Assembly: GCA_900752785.1 (NCBI GenBank)
Contig: CAADWP010000139.1
Coordinates: 1-21,103, forward strand
Reading direction: 5' to 3'
DNA: 21,103 nt
DNA from: an uncultured Ruminococcus sp.
GTDB lineage: Bacteria; Bacillota; Clostridia; Oscillospirales; Ruminococcaceae
The notes under the pieces are model-generated. The model worked only from the letters and a program-made list of their open reading frames with translations. It did not search any database and was not told where the DNA came from. The first letter of the stretch is position 1. Every line of letters begins with the position of its first letter. Made by a program: the position numbers and the translations under genes. Positions 1 to 6,608 of this stretch are shown piece by piece.

Positions 1-1
1 A

Positions 2-169
2 AAAAAAAGGCGGAGCCGATATATGCTGCATTGGATGTCGCATTTGCAGGTGAACGCTTTTGTACACCTGATGATTCACGAGCCTGATGAAAAAAAGGCA
101 CTTGAAGAAATCGAGCCGATTGTGATTTTTCTGATAAACGGCTGGAACGGAATGCTTCATATCCAATAA
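2..169 (+). CDS. C-terminal end of a probable TetR-family regulator (partial)
   Basis: The frame is open from the window edge to a TAA at 167-169 and encodes 55 residues; the start lies outside the window. The visible part is helical, rich in Met, His, Leu and Ile, with an acidic DEKKALEEIE segment and an aromatic/Gly end (NGWNGMLHIQ). This resembles the last two helices of a TetR ligand-binding domain, but the DNA-binding domain is not visible, so the family call is an inference. A regulator upstream of an ABC export gene is a common arrangement, and a palindrome at 216-230 could be its operator. Confidence 0.4.
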   Translation, partial: KKRRSRYMLHWMSHLQVNAFVHLMIHEPDEKKALEEIEPIVIFLINGWNGMLHIQ

Positions 170-174
170 ATCAA

Positions 175-199
175 AGCCGGTATGGTAAGCATATCGGCT
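175..199 (+). terminator. Stem-loop after the partial regulator, possible weak terminator
   Basis: A 10-bp stem (175-184 with 190-199, one G-T wobble) closes a 5-nt loop five bases after the stop codon of the partial regulator. It is not followed by a T run (AATAATAT follows), so it may only stabilise or slow transcription rather than end it. Confidence 0.3.
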
Positions 200-215
200 A
201 ATAATATAACAATTA

Positions 216-230
216 CATAACAATGTTATG
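216..230. promoter_or_regulatory. Palindrome CATAAC-AAT-GTTATG, candidate operator
   Basis: This is a perfect 6-bp inverted repeat with a 3-bp centre, 21 bp upstream of the ABC ATPase start and just after an AT-rich stretch containing TATAAC that could be a -10 element. Its size and place fit an operator for the regulator encoded just upstream. That link is an inference. Confidence 0.35.
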
Positions 231-251
231 CAAATTTGAGGAGAAATGACT

Positions 252-865
252 ATGTATCTTGAAGTAAAAAATCTGAAGAAAAGCTACGGCGAAGGCGGCA
301 GCTTCATTGAAGTTCTGAAAGGCGTGGAACTCACCGTTGATAAAGGTGTAATGTGCGTGATTCAAGGAACTTCCGGTTCGGGAAAATCCACCTTGCTGAA
401 CTGTATCGGAGGGTTAGATATCGCTAACAGTGGCTCAATCACAGTGGACGGAACGGAAATTGTGGGATTGAAACCTGACAAGCTTTCCGATTACAGACGG
501 GATAATCTGGGATTTATTTTTCAGTTTTACAATCTCGTCCCCAATCTTACAGTCAGGGAAAATATTGCAGTATGCGAGTATCTGACGGACAGTCCTCTTG
601 ATATGGACGAACTTCTGGAAACGCTGGGACTGACCGAGCATCAGAATAAATTTCCGTCACAACTGTCGGGCGGACAGCAGCAGCGAACGGCAATCGCAAG
701 GGCGCTCATCAAAAAATCCAAAGCTGCTTTTGTGTGATGAGCCGACCGGTGCGCTGGACTCCAAAACTTCAAGGGATATTCTTGTACTTCTGGAAGATGT
801 CAACAGGAAATATGGCACGACCATGCTGATTGTTACCCACAATAATTCTATCAAAAACGAAAATA
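252..865 (+). pseudogene. ABC transporter ATP-binding subunit (MacB/LolD-like), frameshifted and truncated
   Basis: The product would be the ATPase of a MacB/LolD/SalX-type ABC transporter. Visible motifs are Walker A GTSGSGKST, the Q-loop FQFYNLVPNLT, the signature LSGGQQQR, Walker [14 protein letters not shown] and the switch segment IVTHN. The first frame runs to a TGA at 735-737. The Walker B part continues in another frame from about base 722, where one extra base, or a loss of two, breaks a stretch that would read [10 protein letters not shown]. Homology stops about residue 205 and runs directly into IS630 transposase sequence, so the last helices and any permease gene are gone. The start at 252 is preferred over 246 because GAGGAG (238-243) is 8 nt before 252 and only 2 nt before 246. 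Confidence 0.85.
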
Positions 866-1272
866 CACCAAGAAATACTACCATTTTATCTTCTGTAAGA
901 CTCAATGGAAAGACAGAATACACAACATATTCAGGTGGCACAACTGGTGATATTTTTGTTGATTATCTTGAAAATATTCTTATCCCTACTCTTGAAAAAG
1001 GCGATATTGTCATTATGGATAATTTGCGTTCTCATCATGTCAAAAAGGTAGCCGAAATTTTGGAAAAACCAGAAATGAAGCTTTTATATCTTCCGCCTTA
1101 CAGTCCGGATTTTAACCCTATTGAAAAAATGTGGTCTGAAATAAAGTCCGTTCTTCGAAAGCTTAAAGCTCGATCCCTTGACGCTTTACCAGCGGCTATC
1201 GAATCAGCTTTTTCCTCTGTTTTTGCCTCTGATTGCTTGGGCTGGTTCTCTTCTTGTTATGTGTCTTGCTAA
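866..1272 (+). mobile_element. IS630-family transposase remnant (5'-truncated, fused to the ABC gene)
   Basis: The reading frame of the ABC fragment passes without a stop into the C-terminal half of an IS630-type DDE transposase. It shows the segments [45 protein letters not shown] and a C-terminal WF-x-SC-Y-x-SC ending. The second Asp (MDNL) and the Glu (PIEKMW) of the catalytic triad are present. The N-terminal helix-turn-helix and the first Asp are missing, so it cannot be an active transposase. No inverted repeat could be assigned. The right end of the element probably lies between 1272 and 1380. The left junction is placed at about 860-870 from where the protein similarity changes. Confidence 0.8.
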
Positions 1273-1380
1273 TTTTTTGGATTGCTATAAATCTCCCATT
1301 TCAGGGCTGTTTTTAGGGGGTATTGCAAAACCTATCGTTTCTTTTAACCCTCATAAATTACGCTGTTTCGGCATTTGGGC

Positions 1381-1423
1381 ATAAAAATGCACCGCAACTT
1401 TGATTGTATCAAAATTACGGTGC
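1381..1423 (-). terminator. Rho-independent terminator of the tRNA-Leu gene
   Basis: Read on the minus strand, 1423-1389 folds into a 16-bp stem with two T-G wobbles and a 3-4-nt loop, followed by ATTTTTAT. The G-T pairs work only on the minus strand, which sets the direction. It lies 6 nt after the CCA end of the tRNA-Leu gene. Confidence 0.8.
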
Positions 1424-1428
1424 AAATA

Positions 1429-1754
1429 TGGTGCCGCTGACCGGACTTGAACCGGTACGCTGTCGCCAGCGAGGGATTTTCTCACTACTCTATGTTACCA
1501 TAGCCATACAAAATTGTATGTTGTAGTCCGGACTTGGTCTTTACCGTATCATTTCTGACTTAGGTAGTCGGTGTAAGGTCTCTACACTCACTCTTACGAG
1601 TTAGCACGGCGTTCTGTTTGCGCCTTCGCCGTTTTAGCCGACTTCTACTCTACAGATTTCTCTGTAGGCACTCTCTGCAAATGAATCACAGACGTACAAA
1701 GTTGTACGTGCAAACATTAAAGTCCCTTGTGTCTGCCTATTCCACCACAGCGGC
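1429..1754 (-). tRNA. tRNA-Leu(UAA) gene interrupted by a group I intron
   Basis: Two exons on the minus strand form a complete type II tRNA. The 5' exon (1754-1720) has acceptor GCCGCTG, the D-arm and the 5' half of the anticodon stem AGGGA, then C32 U33 U34. The 3' exon (1480-1429) starts AAAA-TCCCT, then has a long variable arm (CGCTGGCGACAGCG), the T-arm with GGTTCAAGTCC, acceptor CAGCGGC, discriminator A and an encoded CCA. Joined, the anticodon loop is CUUAAAA, so the anticodon is UAA and the amino acid Leu. The gene has its own promoter (1793-1821) and terminator (1381-1423). Without the intron the tRNA is 87 nt including CCA. The exons pair perfectly in all arms, so the gene should be functional if splicing occurs. 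Confidence 0.93.
1481..1719 (-). ncRNA. Group I self-splicing intron in the tRNA-Leu(UAA) anticodon (between U34 and A35)
   Basis: The 239-nt insertion ends in G (1481) and follows a U (1720), as group I introns require. Pairings found by eye on the minus strand are as follows. P1 is exon GGGACUU (1726-1720) with the guide GAGUGCC (1673-1667), giving the U-G pair at the splice site and one internal mismatch. P1 carries an extra hairpin in its loop. P2 is 1667-1661 with 1656-1650 around a GAAA loop. P3 is AGUCGG (1643-1638) with CCGACU (1571-1566). P6 is ACUC-GUAA-GAGU (1601-1590). P8 has a GAAA loop within 1565-1543. P7 is GAC(C)UU (1580-1575) with AAGUC (1535-1531). P9 is ACUAC (1527-1523) with GUAGU (1488-1484). 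The core segments GUAGAGACC and GGUAAAGACCAAGUCC resemble those of the cyanobacterial tRNA-Leu intron. No homing endonuclease is encoded. Confidence 0.9.
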
Positions 1755-1792
1755 ATATTAAATTTTCTATAATTCAAATCTCTTTGTTATTC

Positions 1793-1821
1793 ATTATATC
1801 ATATATTTTCAAAAAAGTCAA
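1793..1821 (-). promoter_or_regulatory. Sigma-70-type promoter of tRNA-Leu
   Basis: On the minus strand TTGACT (1821-1816) and TATAAT (1798-1793) are separated by exactly 17 bp. The predicted start is about 30 nt upstream of the mature tRNA 5' end at 1754. This is the best promoter match in the window and fits strong, constitutive tRNA expression. Confidence 0.85.
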
Positions 1822-1985
1822 TACTAAAAATTAAAAGATTGTGACTTAAAAAAGTTAACAAAAAAACAATGTTAACTCAATAAATTCATTAGGTGAAATT
1901 AATATCAAATCAAATAACTCGTAAAATGGTAACTTGAAAAAAGAAAGCGAATATCATTAAATTATGTAACATGGTAAGATTTACT
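1822..1985. other. AT-rich spacer between the tRNA-Leu promoter and the small RNA
   Basis: No gene is visible in this stretch. It holds one inverted repeat, GTTAACA (1854-1860) with TGTTAAC (1870-1876), about 30 bp upstream of the tRNA -35 element, and two copies of an ATGGTAA word near 1926 and 1971. No function can be assigned from the sequence. Confidence 0.5.
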
Positions 1986-1987
1986 TA

Positions 1988-2084
1988 TAAAACAGCCGCC
2001 ACTCTACCTTTTAAAGGATGAATAGCGGCTGCAATGCGGAAATCGGAAACAGGGTGACGTTTCCGAATGTCGAATTATTCGACA
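1988..2084 (-). ncRNA. Candidate small non-coding RNA with three hairpins
   Basis: On the minus strand a good promoter (2118-2090) predicts a transcript starting near 2084. In order it contains an 8-bp hairpin with a 1-nt centre (2084-2068), a 7-bp hairpin CGGAAAC/GTTTCCG (2065-2044) and a GC-rich 7-bp stem CAGCCGC/GCGGCTG (2031-1993). The last stem encloses an inner CCTTTTAAAGG palindrome and is followed by TTTTAT, as in an intrinsic terminator. The unit is therefore about 97 nt from promoter to terminator. No start codon with a ribosome site and no open frame of note lie within it. It resembles no RNA family that I recognise. Confidence 0.6.
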
Positions 2085-2089
2085 ATAAT

Positions 2090-2118
2090 ATTATACAACA
2101 TTTTTTGCAGTTTGTAAA
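2090..2118 (-). promoter_or_regulatory. Sigma-70-type promoter of the candidate small RNA
   Basis: TTTACA (2118-2113) and TATAAT (2095-2090) on the minus strand are separated by 17 bp. The start site would fall about 6 nt downstream, exactly at the first hairpin of the RNA. Confidence 0.65.
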
Positions 2119-2261
2119 TAGATAATCAAAAGTTTTTTGTCTTAACTATTTTTATTAATTACTTAACTTTCTATGCCCCTAAAATCAGACGATTTGTCTT
2201 TATCTCCTTTACAGACAATCCCAGTAATAATTTATACAAAGAAAATGCAATGGAGACAATT

Positions 2262-3674
2262 CTACTTACTATCGTCAGATCTATTTTTTTTCTTTTTATT
2301 CATTTTCGGAACGGCATATATCGGCTTTACCGGCTTACTTTTGCTTTTAAAAAGCACAAGAGCATAAATACATATAAGGATATAGATCACACTTAGTATC
2401 ACAGAGATTTTTATAGCTGTTTTGAACCAATTTGAACCAATAAAGCGCTTTGCGACCTCAAAATTGTACTTAGACTTCGAACGTGTTATATCAGAATTTG
2501 CCACAAGCTCAACCTTTCTCAAAACCTCGCCTGAATACTCGAGAGTAAGCTCTCCCAAAACATCTCCCTTTGATACCGGCGCCTGAAATGATTCCTTATA
2601 CCATTTTATATTCTGACTGATGCTGTTGGTCTGTACATCGTCGCACCAAAGCATCAGCACTTCCTCTTTTGGGCAGGCAAGAACAAAATCCTGTTCCTCA
2701 CCGAGAGTAACGTCACGGCTTCCGCATTCAGTTGATTCTCCAATAATTATCTGATAAGAAAAACTGCTGAACGCCCAGTTAAAAAGCTCTCTTGCATCGT
2801 CTATATGAAAATATTTCTCCTCACCGTCGGCGTCCTTGATAGGAGCAATCATAAGTACCGCAAGATAGTTATTCCCGTCTCTGCTTGCCTGTACCACAAG
2901 ATTTCTTCCCGCGGTATTCATACGCGCAGTTTTTATACCCTTTGCACCCATATAATAGCAATCCTCGTTTTCAGGATCAGCCATAACATTTGAATGGTTC
3001 CAGAGCCAGGTGCTGTGATTAGGATGATGCGCAACGTTGGGAATCTCGGGATTATACGTAACAGTTGACGCAATTTCGCTGAAAAGAGGCACTTCAAGAG
3101 CATATTTTGTAAGCGTCATCATATCTTTTGCCGTAGTGTACTGATTGCTGTCAAACATTCCGTGAGCATTAGTAAAATGAGTATTAGTCATACCGATCTC
3201 TGCGGCTTTTAGATTCATTTTTTCAACAAAAGAAGCTATATTGCCTTCGCCTACAAAATCAGCAAGAGTCTGAGATGCTTCTACAGATGAGGTAAGCATC
3301 ATACAGTAAAGCAGATCACGTACCGAAAGTATATCGCCGTCATTAATATCAATACCAAGAGGAATATCGCTGTTATCAGCGACAGAGGTATAAATAGGAG
3401 TATATACATTTGGATTCATGGTAATTTCCTGCCCGAGATCGGCACAGCTTTCAAGAACAATAACCGCGGTCATTATATTTACGAGAGGACCCGGCGGAAG
3501 CTTCTCATCAGGATTTTTTTCATGAATTATCATTCCCGAATCAAGATTCATCAGCATTGCCGAACGACTTTTAAGAGTTGTTTTCATTGGAAAACTTATT
3601 GCTCCGACATCCTGAATTTTGATAAAAGGCAGTAAAAATACCGCTGTTAAAATCAATGTTAAAATCCTTTTCAT
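2262..3674 (-). CDS. DacA-type D-alanyl-D-alanine carboxypeptidase homologue lacking its catalytic motifs (pseudoenzyme)
   Basis: This is a 470-residue member of the S11/PBP5 family with a signal-like N-terminus (1-25), a peptidase-like domain (about 30-320), a beta-rich PBP5 C-terminal domain (about 325-425), one membrane helix (about 436-458) and a Lys/Arg-rich cytoplasmic tail. The three penicillin-binding motifs are altered: SxxK is P63-L-V-N66, SxN is S130-V-E132, and KTG is K248-T-A250. The nucleophile and general base are therefore missing, although the frame is long, intact and well conserved around the motifs. The start at 3674 has AGAAGGAGA 6 nt upstream. An upstream in-frame ATG at 3722 would lie at or before the predicted transcription start. 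The gene follows the intact paralogue (3826-4800) but has its own promoter. A role in binding muropeptides or scaffolding is an inference. Confidence 0.88.
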   Translation of the reverse strand: MKRILTLILTAVFLLPFIKIQDVGAISFPMKTTLKSRSAMLMNLDSGMIIHEKNPDEKLPPGPLVNIMTAVIVLESCADLGQEITMNPNVYTPIYTSVADNSDIPLGIDINDGDILSVRDLLYCMMLTSSVEASQTLADFVGEGNIASFVEKMNLKAAEIGMTNTHFTNAHGMFDSNQYTTAKDMMTLTKYALEVPLFSEIASTVTYNPEIPNVAHHPNHSTWLWNHSNVMADPENEDCYYMGAKGIKTARMNTAGRNLVVQASRDGNNYLAVLMIAPIKDADGEEKYFHIDDARELFNWAFSSFSYQIIIGESTECGSRDVTLGEEQDFVLACPKEEVLMLWCDDVQTNSISQNIKWYKESFQAPVSKGDVLGELTLEYSGEVLRKVELVANSDITRSKSKYNFEVAKRFIGSNWFKTAIKISVILSVIYILICIYALVLFKSKSKPVKPIYAVPKMNKKKKNRSDDSK

Positions 3675-3726
3675 AATATCTCCTTCTTTATTCTTATGGC
3701 TTATCAAAAAATATTTATACACATAT

Positions 3727-3755
3727 ATTATATCAAATAAAAAAGGATTTTTAAA
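3727..3755 (-). promoter_or_regulatory. Promoter of the carboxypeptidase-like pseudoenzyme gene
   Basis: On the minus strand TTTAAA (3755-3750) and TATAAT (3732-3727) are 17 bp apart. The predicted start is near 3720, giving a leader of about 45 nt before the ATG at 3674. The spacer up to the previous gene is very AT-rich and contains no GC-rich terminator stem, so readthrough from the upstream operon is possible. Confidence 0.55.
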
Positions 3756-3825
3756 GTCTTTTTTGAAATTTTTTCAAAAGAAATAAAATTTTTTTCATGA
3801 TCGGCTTATACAATATCACTTTTGC

Positions 3826-4800
3826 TTATGAAACGGCATAGTTAAAAAGCTCAAGAACAGCCTCATATCTTTCCTCGTCCTCCGCACAGCCTGCTGCAAT
3901 TGCAATATATGTGCGTCCGTCTTTCACAAAAGCCGCAATAAGACAATTTCCGGCATTTTCAGTTGTGCCTGTTTTCATACCGACAGCGTATTCACAGTAA
4001 TACTTGCTGTCCGGATAAAGCAGACTGTTGGAATTATGCCATTCCGCTGTTCCGCCATCCTCAAAGAAAACAGTTTTTTCACTTATTCCCGTGATCTCAC
4101 GAAGCTCCGGTACTGTCAGAACATATTTTGCAAGTATAAGCAGATCGGATACGGTCGTATATTGATTATCGTCGTCCCAGCCGTCCGGATTGACAAAACT
4201 GCTGTTATTCATGCCAAGATATGCGGCAAAGTTATTCATCATTGCGCAGAAAAAGTCAACAGCTTCCTTATCCTCCATATCCGGACTGCCGCTGAAGCTC
4301 CTTGCAGTCGAGACCGCTATTGTATAAGCAGCGTCATTACCAGAAGACAAAAGCAGTCCATAAAGAAGTCCGTTAAGACTTATGCGCTGACCGTATGAAA
4401 TAAGGCAGAGGCTTGAATACGGGTTCACGAGCTGCTGCTCCGAGCCTACGGTAAAAATCTCATGGGAATCTACATAATTCAGCGCTGTAGAAGCTGTCAG
4501 CAGCTTAGTGAGACTTGCCGGAGCTATAGGGACATTCTCGTTAACGCTGTAAATCATTTCATTATCTTCAACGCAGCAGATTGCCGCCGCTTTGCATGTC
4601 GGAAGCTGCGGAGGCTGCTTGTCCGCAGTTGATTCTGTTGTCGGAGCATCCGACGTCCCAATAGGTGCAAAAACGTTTGCCGCTTCATGCGTGGATGAGT
4701 TCTCCGTGGAATTGCCGCTTTCTAACAACTCAGAGTCCATACATCCGCACAGAAGCGTCATTATTGCACATAAAACAGCAATATATTTTGTAATTTTCAT
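3826..4800 (-). CDS. Lipoprotein D-alanyl-D-alanine carboxypeptidase (S11/PBP5 family)
   Basis: This 324-residue protein removes the terminal D-Ala of peptidoglycan stem peptides by its family assignment. The N-terminus is a lipoprotein signal with the lipobox LCGC (Cys20), followed by a Ser/Thr/Glu-rich linker (21-68). All three catalytic motifs are intact: S96-L-T-K99, S153-G-N155 and K276-T-G278. It lacks the PBP5 C-terminal domain and membrane helix, so lipidation is its membrane anchor. AAGGAGA lies 6 nt before the ATG, and the gene starts only 11 nt after the putative anti-sigma gene, so it is the third gene of the ECF sigma operon and probably part of the response that operon controls. 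Its nearest neighbour downstream is a homologue without these motifs. Confidence 0.92.
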   Translation of the reverse strand: MKITKYIAVLCAIMTLLCGCMDSELLESGNSTENSSTHEAANVFAPIGTSDAPTTESTADKQPPQLPTCKAAAICCVEDNEMIYSVNENVPIAPASLTKLLTASTALNYVDSHEIFTVGSEQQLVNPYSSLCLISYGQRISLNGLLYGLLLSSGNDAAYTIAVSTARSFSGSPDMEDKEAVDFFCAMMNNFAAYLGMNNSSFVNPDGWDDDNQYTTVSDLLILAKYVLTVPELREITGISEKTVFFEDGGTAEWHNSNSLLYPDSKYYCEYAVGMKTGTTENAGNCLIAAFVKDGRTYIAIAAGCAEDEERYEAVLELFNYAVS

Positions 4801-4811
4801 GTTTTCTCTCC

Positions 4812-5738
4812 TTATTTGAAACGCTGTGCAGGGAAAAATACAAACGCTTCCGATTCACCGCACACAAAGCTTTCAAGCTGGCTGCGCACTGCAAATGTAT
4901 AGAAGCATAAAACCTTTTCTGCCCATGGGTCGGTATAGATTTCCATTCCGTTTTTTATGCGGAAGGTCAATTCAAATTCTTGGAGCTTCATATTATAATA
5001 AGCGCTCCTTACTGATGCTATCCTTTCAGTCAATTCATTAAATAATTCCTTATCTGAAATTCCGTAAGGCGGCTCTGTATGCTCTCCGTCACTGTCGGAA
5101 TATTCCCCATTGTCCGTATAAAGCTTATTTTTTTCGGCAGTCAGAACAGCGATCGTATCGCCGTTATATTCCCAGTTCTCCATTTCTTTTTTATTGATGC
5201 ATGGTTCAAAATCCACTAATACCGCATATACAGTATCGTCATTTTCATCTTTCATTATTCTTCCAAGCTCCGGAGAAATTTTTACTGTTCTCGGCGGCAG
5301 CTTCTCTGAACCGATCGAACCCTTTACCGTATCATTACCCCAGATCACTCTGTCGGACTCAAGCCAGTATTCAAGAGGAAGTCCCGAAAAGTTATTATTT
5401 TCCGGGATACTGTCAAAAGGTACACAAGTTTGTTCAGTAACATACGTTTGCGTCTTGGATTCTGTTGAAGCTTCAAAATTCGGTACAGACGTTATGGGCA
5501 CATAAATATTTTCTTCCGACGTCATTTCTTCGTCATAGCCTCCGGCAGAAAGTTCAGAAAACTTTGGCATATTAATTATTCCTACAATTTCCAATGAACC
5601 GATAGTCAGTGCCAGAGCGGCAGCGGCAGCAACGGCGGCATATTTTCTTCGTATTTTAATTGCAGGCTTTACCATTGCTTCCTCGATCAGATCGTCGTCT
5701 ATTTCGTTTACAGCTTCGTATAATTTCAATCCTTTCAT
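4812..5738 (-). CDS. Putative membrane-anchored anti-sigma factor / sigma-associated protein
   Basis: I do not recognise a named family over most of its 308 residues. It begins with a short cytoplasmic segment containing a LYEAVNEIDDDLIEEA-type motif seen in Clostridia proteins paired with sigma factors. A basic RRK and an Ala/Leu-rich membrane helix follow (about 32-54), then a ~250-residue extracytoplasmic part rich in Ser, Thr and Glu. There is no zinc-binding HxxxCxxC motif. Its ATG overlaps the TGA of the ECF sigma gene (ATGA, 5735-5738), which implies translational coupling and fits a sigma/anti-sigma pair. The role is inferred from position and topology. The large outer domain could sense the envelope. 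Confidence 0.65.
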   Translation of the reverse strand: MKGLKLYEAVNEIDDDLIEEAMVKPAIKIRRKYAAVAAAAALALTIGSLEIVGIINMPKFSELSAGGYDEEMTSEENIYVPITSVPNFEASTESKTQTYVTEQTCVPFDSIPENNNFSGLPLEYWLESDRVIWGNDTVKGSIGSEKLPPRTVKISPELGRIMKDENDDTVYAVLVDFEPCINKKEMENWEYNGDTIAVLTAEKNKLYTDNGEYSDSDGEHTEPPYGISDKELFNELTERIASVRSAYYNMKLQEFELTFRIKNGMEIYTDPWAEKVLCFYTFAVRSQLESFVCGESEAFVFFPAQRFK

Positions 5739-6292
5739 ATGAAGTATCCCTCCCTTTTTAAAAATTCACCGAGCCTTTTTCTCATCCGAAAAAGATAGGT
5801 CGCGACAGTATTTTCGTTCATTTCATAAAGCTCTGCAATTTCCGCAAGCGAATCCGAATACCAGTAACGTCGAACAAATATCATTCTATATTTTTTAGGC
5901 TGAGTACGCAGAAAACGGCTTATTTCCTCACCGAGCATTGATGCAGAAACGCTCTCCTCAACGCCTGATGCGTCCGGAATACACTGCTCCATTTCTTCTA
6001 AAGACACCGCAAAATCACTGTTTCTCTTATCTGCTGTATTGTATCTGACGCGGCTGATCGCTATATTTTTAAGCAAACGGCAAAGATACGTTCCGAGTAC
6101 TTTGGGTCTTTGAGGAGGTATTGTATCCCATACCGCATAGTATGAAGCGTTTACACATTCTTCTGCATCTTCATAACGGGAAAGAATATTGCCTGCAACA
6201 CGGAAACATAATTTTTCATATTTACATTTAAGCTCATATATCGCCCGCTCGTCCCGATTCCACAGCAGTTCTATGATAGTTGAGTCGTTCAA
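5735..6292 (-). CDS. ECF-type RNA polymerase sigma factor
   Basis: The protein has region 2 (about residues 22-85, with YEDAEECVNASYYAVWD, like the DAEDVVQETF helix of ECF factors) and region 4 (about 130-180, a helix-turn-helix with SLAEIAELYEMNENTVATYL). A short linker without a region 3 joins them, which is the two-domain ECF layout. A TTG at 6292 is preferred as start: GGGGAGGGG ends 5 nt upstream and the protein then begins LNDSTIIELLWNRDER, the usual ECF N-terminus. An ATG at 6310 lies inside a poorer context. The next two genes, a membrane partner and a lipoprotein carboxypeptidase, form an operon with it and suggest cell-envelope stress control. I could not assign its own promoter with confidence. 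Confidence 0.88.
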   Translation of the reverse strand: MNDSTIIELLWNRDERAIYELKCKYEKLCFRVAGNILSRYEDAEECVNASYYAVWDTIPPQRPKVLGTYLCRLLKNIAISRVRYNTADKRNSDFAVSLEEMEQCIPDASGVEESVSASMLGEEISRFLRTQPKKYRMIFVRRYWYSDSLAEIAELYEMNENTVATYLFRMRKRLGEFLKREGYFI

Positions 6293-6446
6293 CGAATCCC
6301 CTCCCCTCATAACGACCTATATATTAAGTCGCAAAAGACGGTATGATATTTCACATAAATGTCAGATTTTCAAATATTTTTTAAGGCAATAAAATTATGC
6401 GCCGCCGTGTGGACAAGCTCTAATCCAACTTTTCAAATATCCGCTA

Positions 6447-6608
6447 AGAACTTGTGTTCATAGGGAAGATGTGCGGATCTTCGAGGGAAATTTTATAATT
6501 GCAAGGCGAAAGACCGCAGGAATACTGTCGTATTTTAAGGACTTTCAACGCAGCAAGCATAAAATTTCACCGAAAAGACGTGCAGCTTATCTTATGAACC
6601 CGAGTTCT
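6447..6608. repeat. 162-bp imperfect palindromic repeat element (MITE-like)
   Basis: The whole segment is an imperfect inverted repeat. The ends AGAACT-n-G-n-GTTCATA (6447 inward) and its complement (6608 inward) match, as do GAAATTTTAT and ATAAAATTTC further in. The centre folds into a hairpin made of GGCGAAAGACC, AGGAATACT and a complementary ATTTTAAGGACTTTC strand. No coding frame is evident. The right end overlaps the stop codon of the permease gene (TAG at 6609-6607), so the element supplies or adjoins that gene's end. It may be a non-autonomous mobile element or a large transcript-processing hairpin. Confidence 0.75.

Noticed and set aside
1178..1384. Short open frame on the plus strand overlapping the transposase end
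   Set aside because: It shares bases with the transposase C-terminus in another frame and its end is in the tRNA terminator; no ribosome site.
1429..1754. Reading the tRNA region as two broken tRNA genes or a degenerate tRNA
   Set aside because: The two parts complement each other exactly at the anticodon, and the insert has a full group I core with correct splice-site bases.
2173..2367. Short open frame on the plus strand near the end of the carboxypeptidase-like gene
   Set aside because: It overlaps the coding end of that gene in antisense and lacks a ribosome site; the hydrophobic stretch mirrors the Lys-rich tail and membrane helix.
2262..3674. Catalytic motif losses as sequencing errors
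   Set aside because: Three separate motifs differ by several base changes each while the frame stays open over 470 codons; single errors would not produce this.
3723..3825. Terminator between the two carboxypeptidase genes
   Set aside because: Only AT pairs such as TTTTGAAA/TTTCAAAA can be drawn; no GC-rich stem with a T run is visible on the minus strand.
6311..6446. Promoter recognised by the ECF sigma factor in front of its own gene
   Set aside because: Words such as TGAAAT and CGTC occur, but not with the 16-17 bp spacing expected of ECF promoters, so I do not call one.
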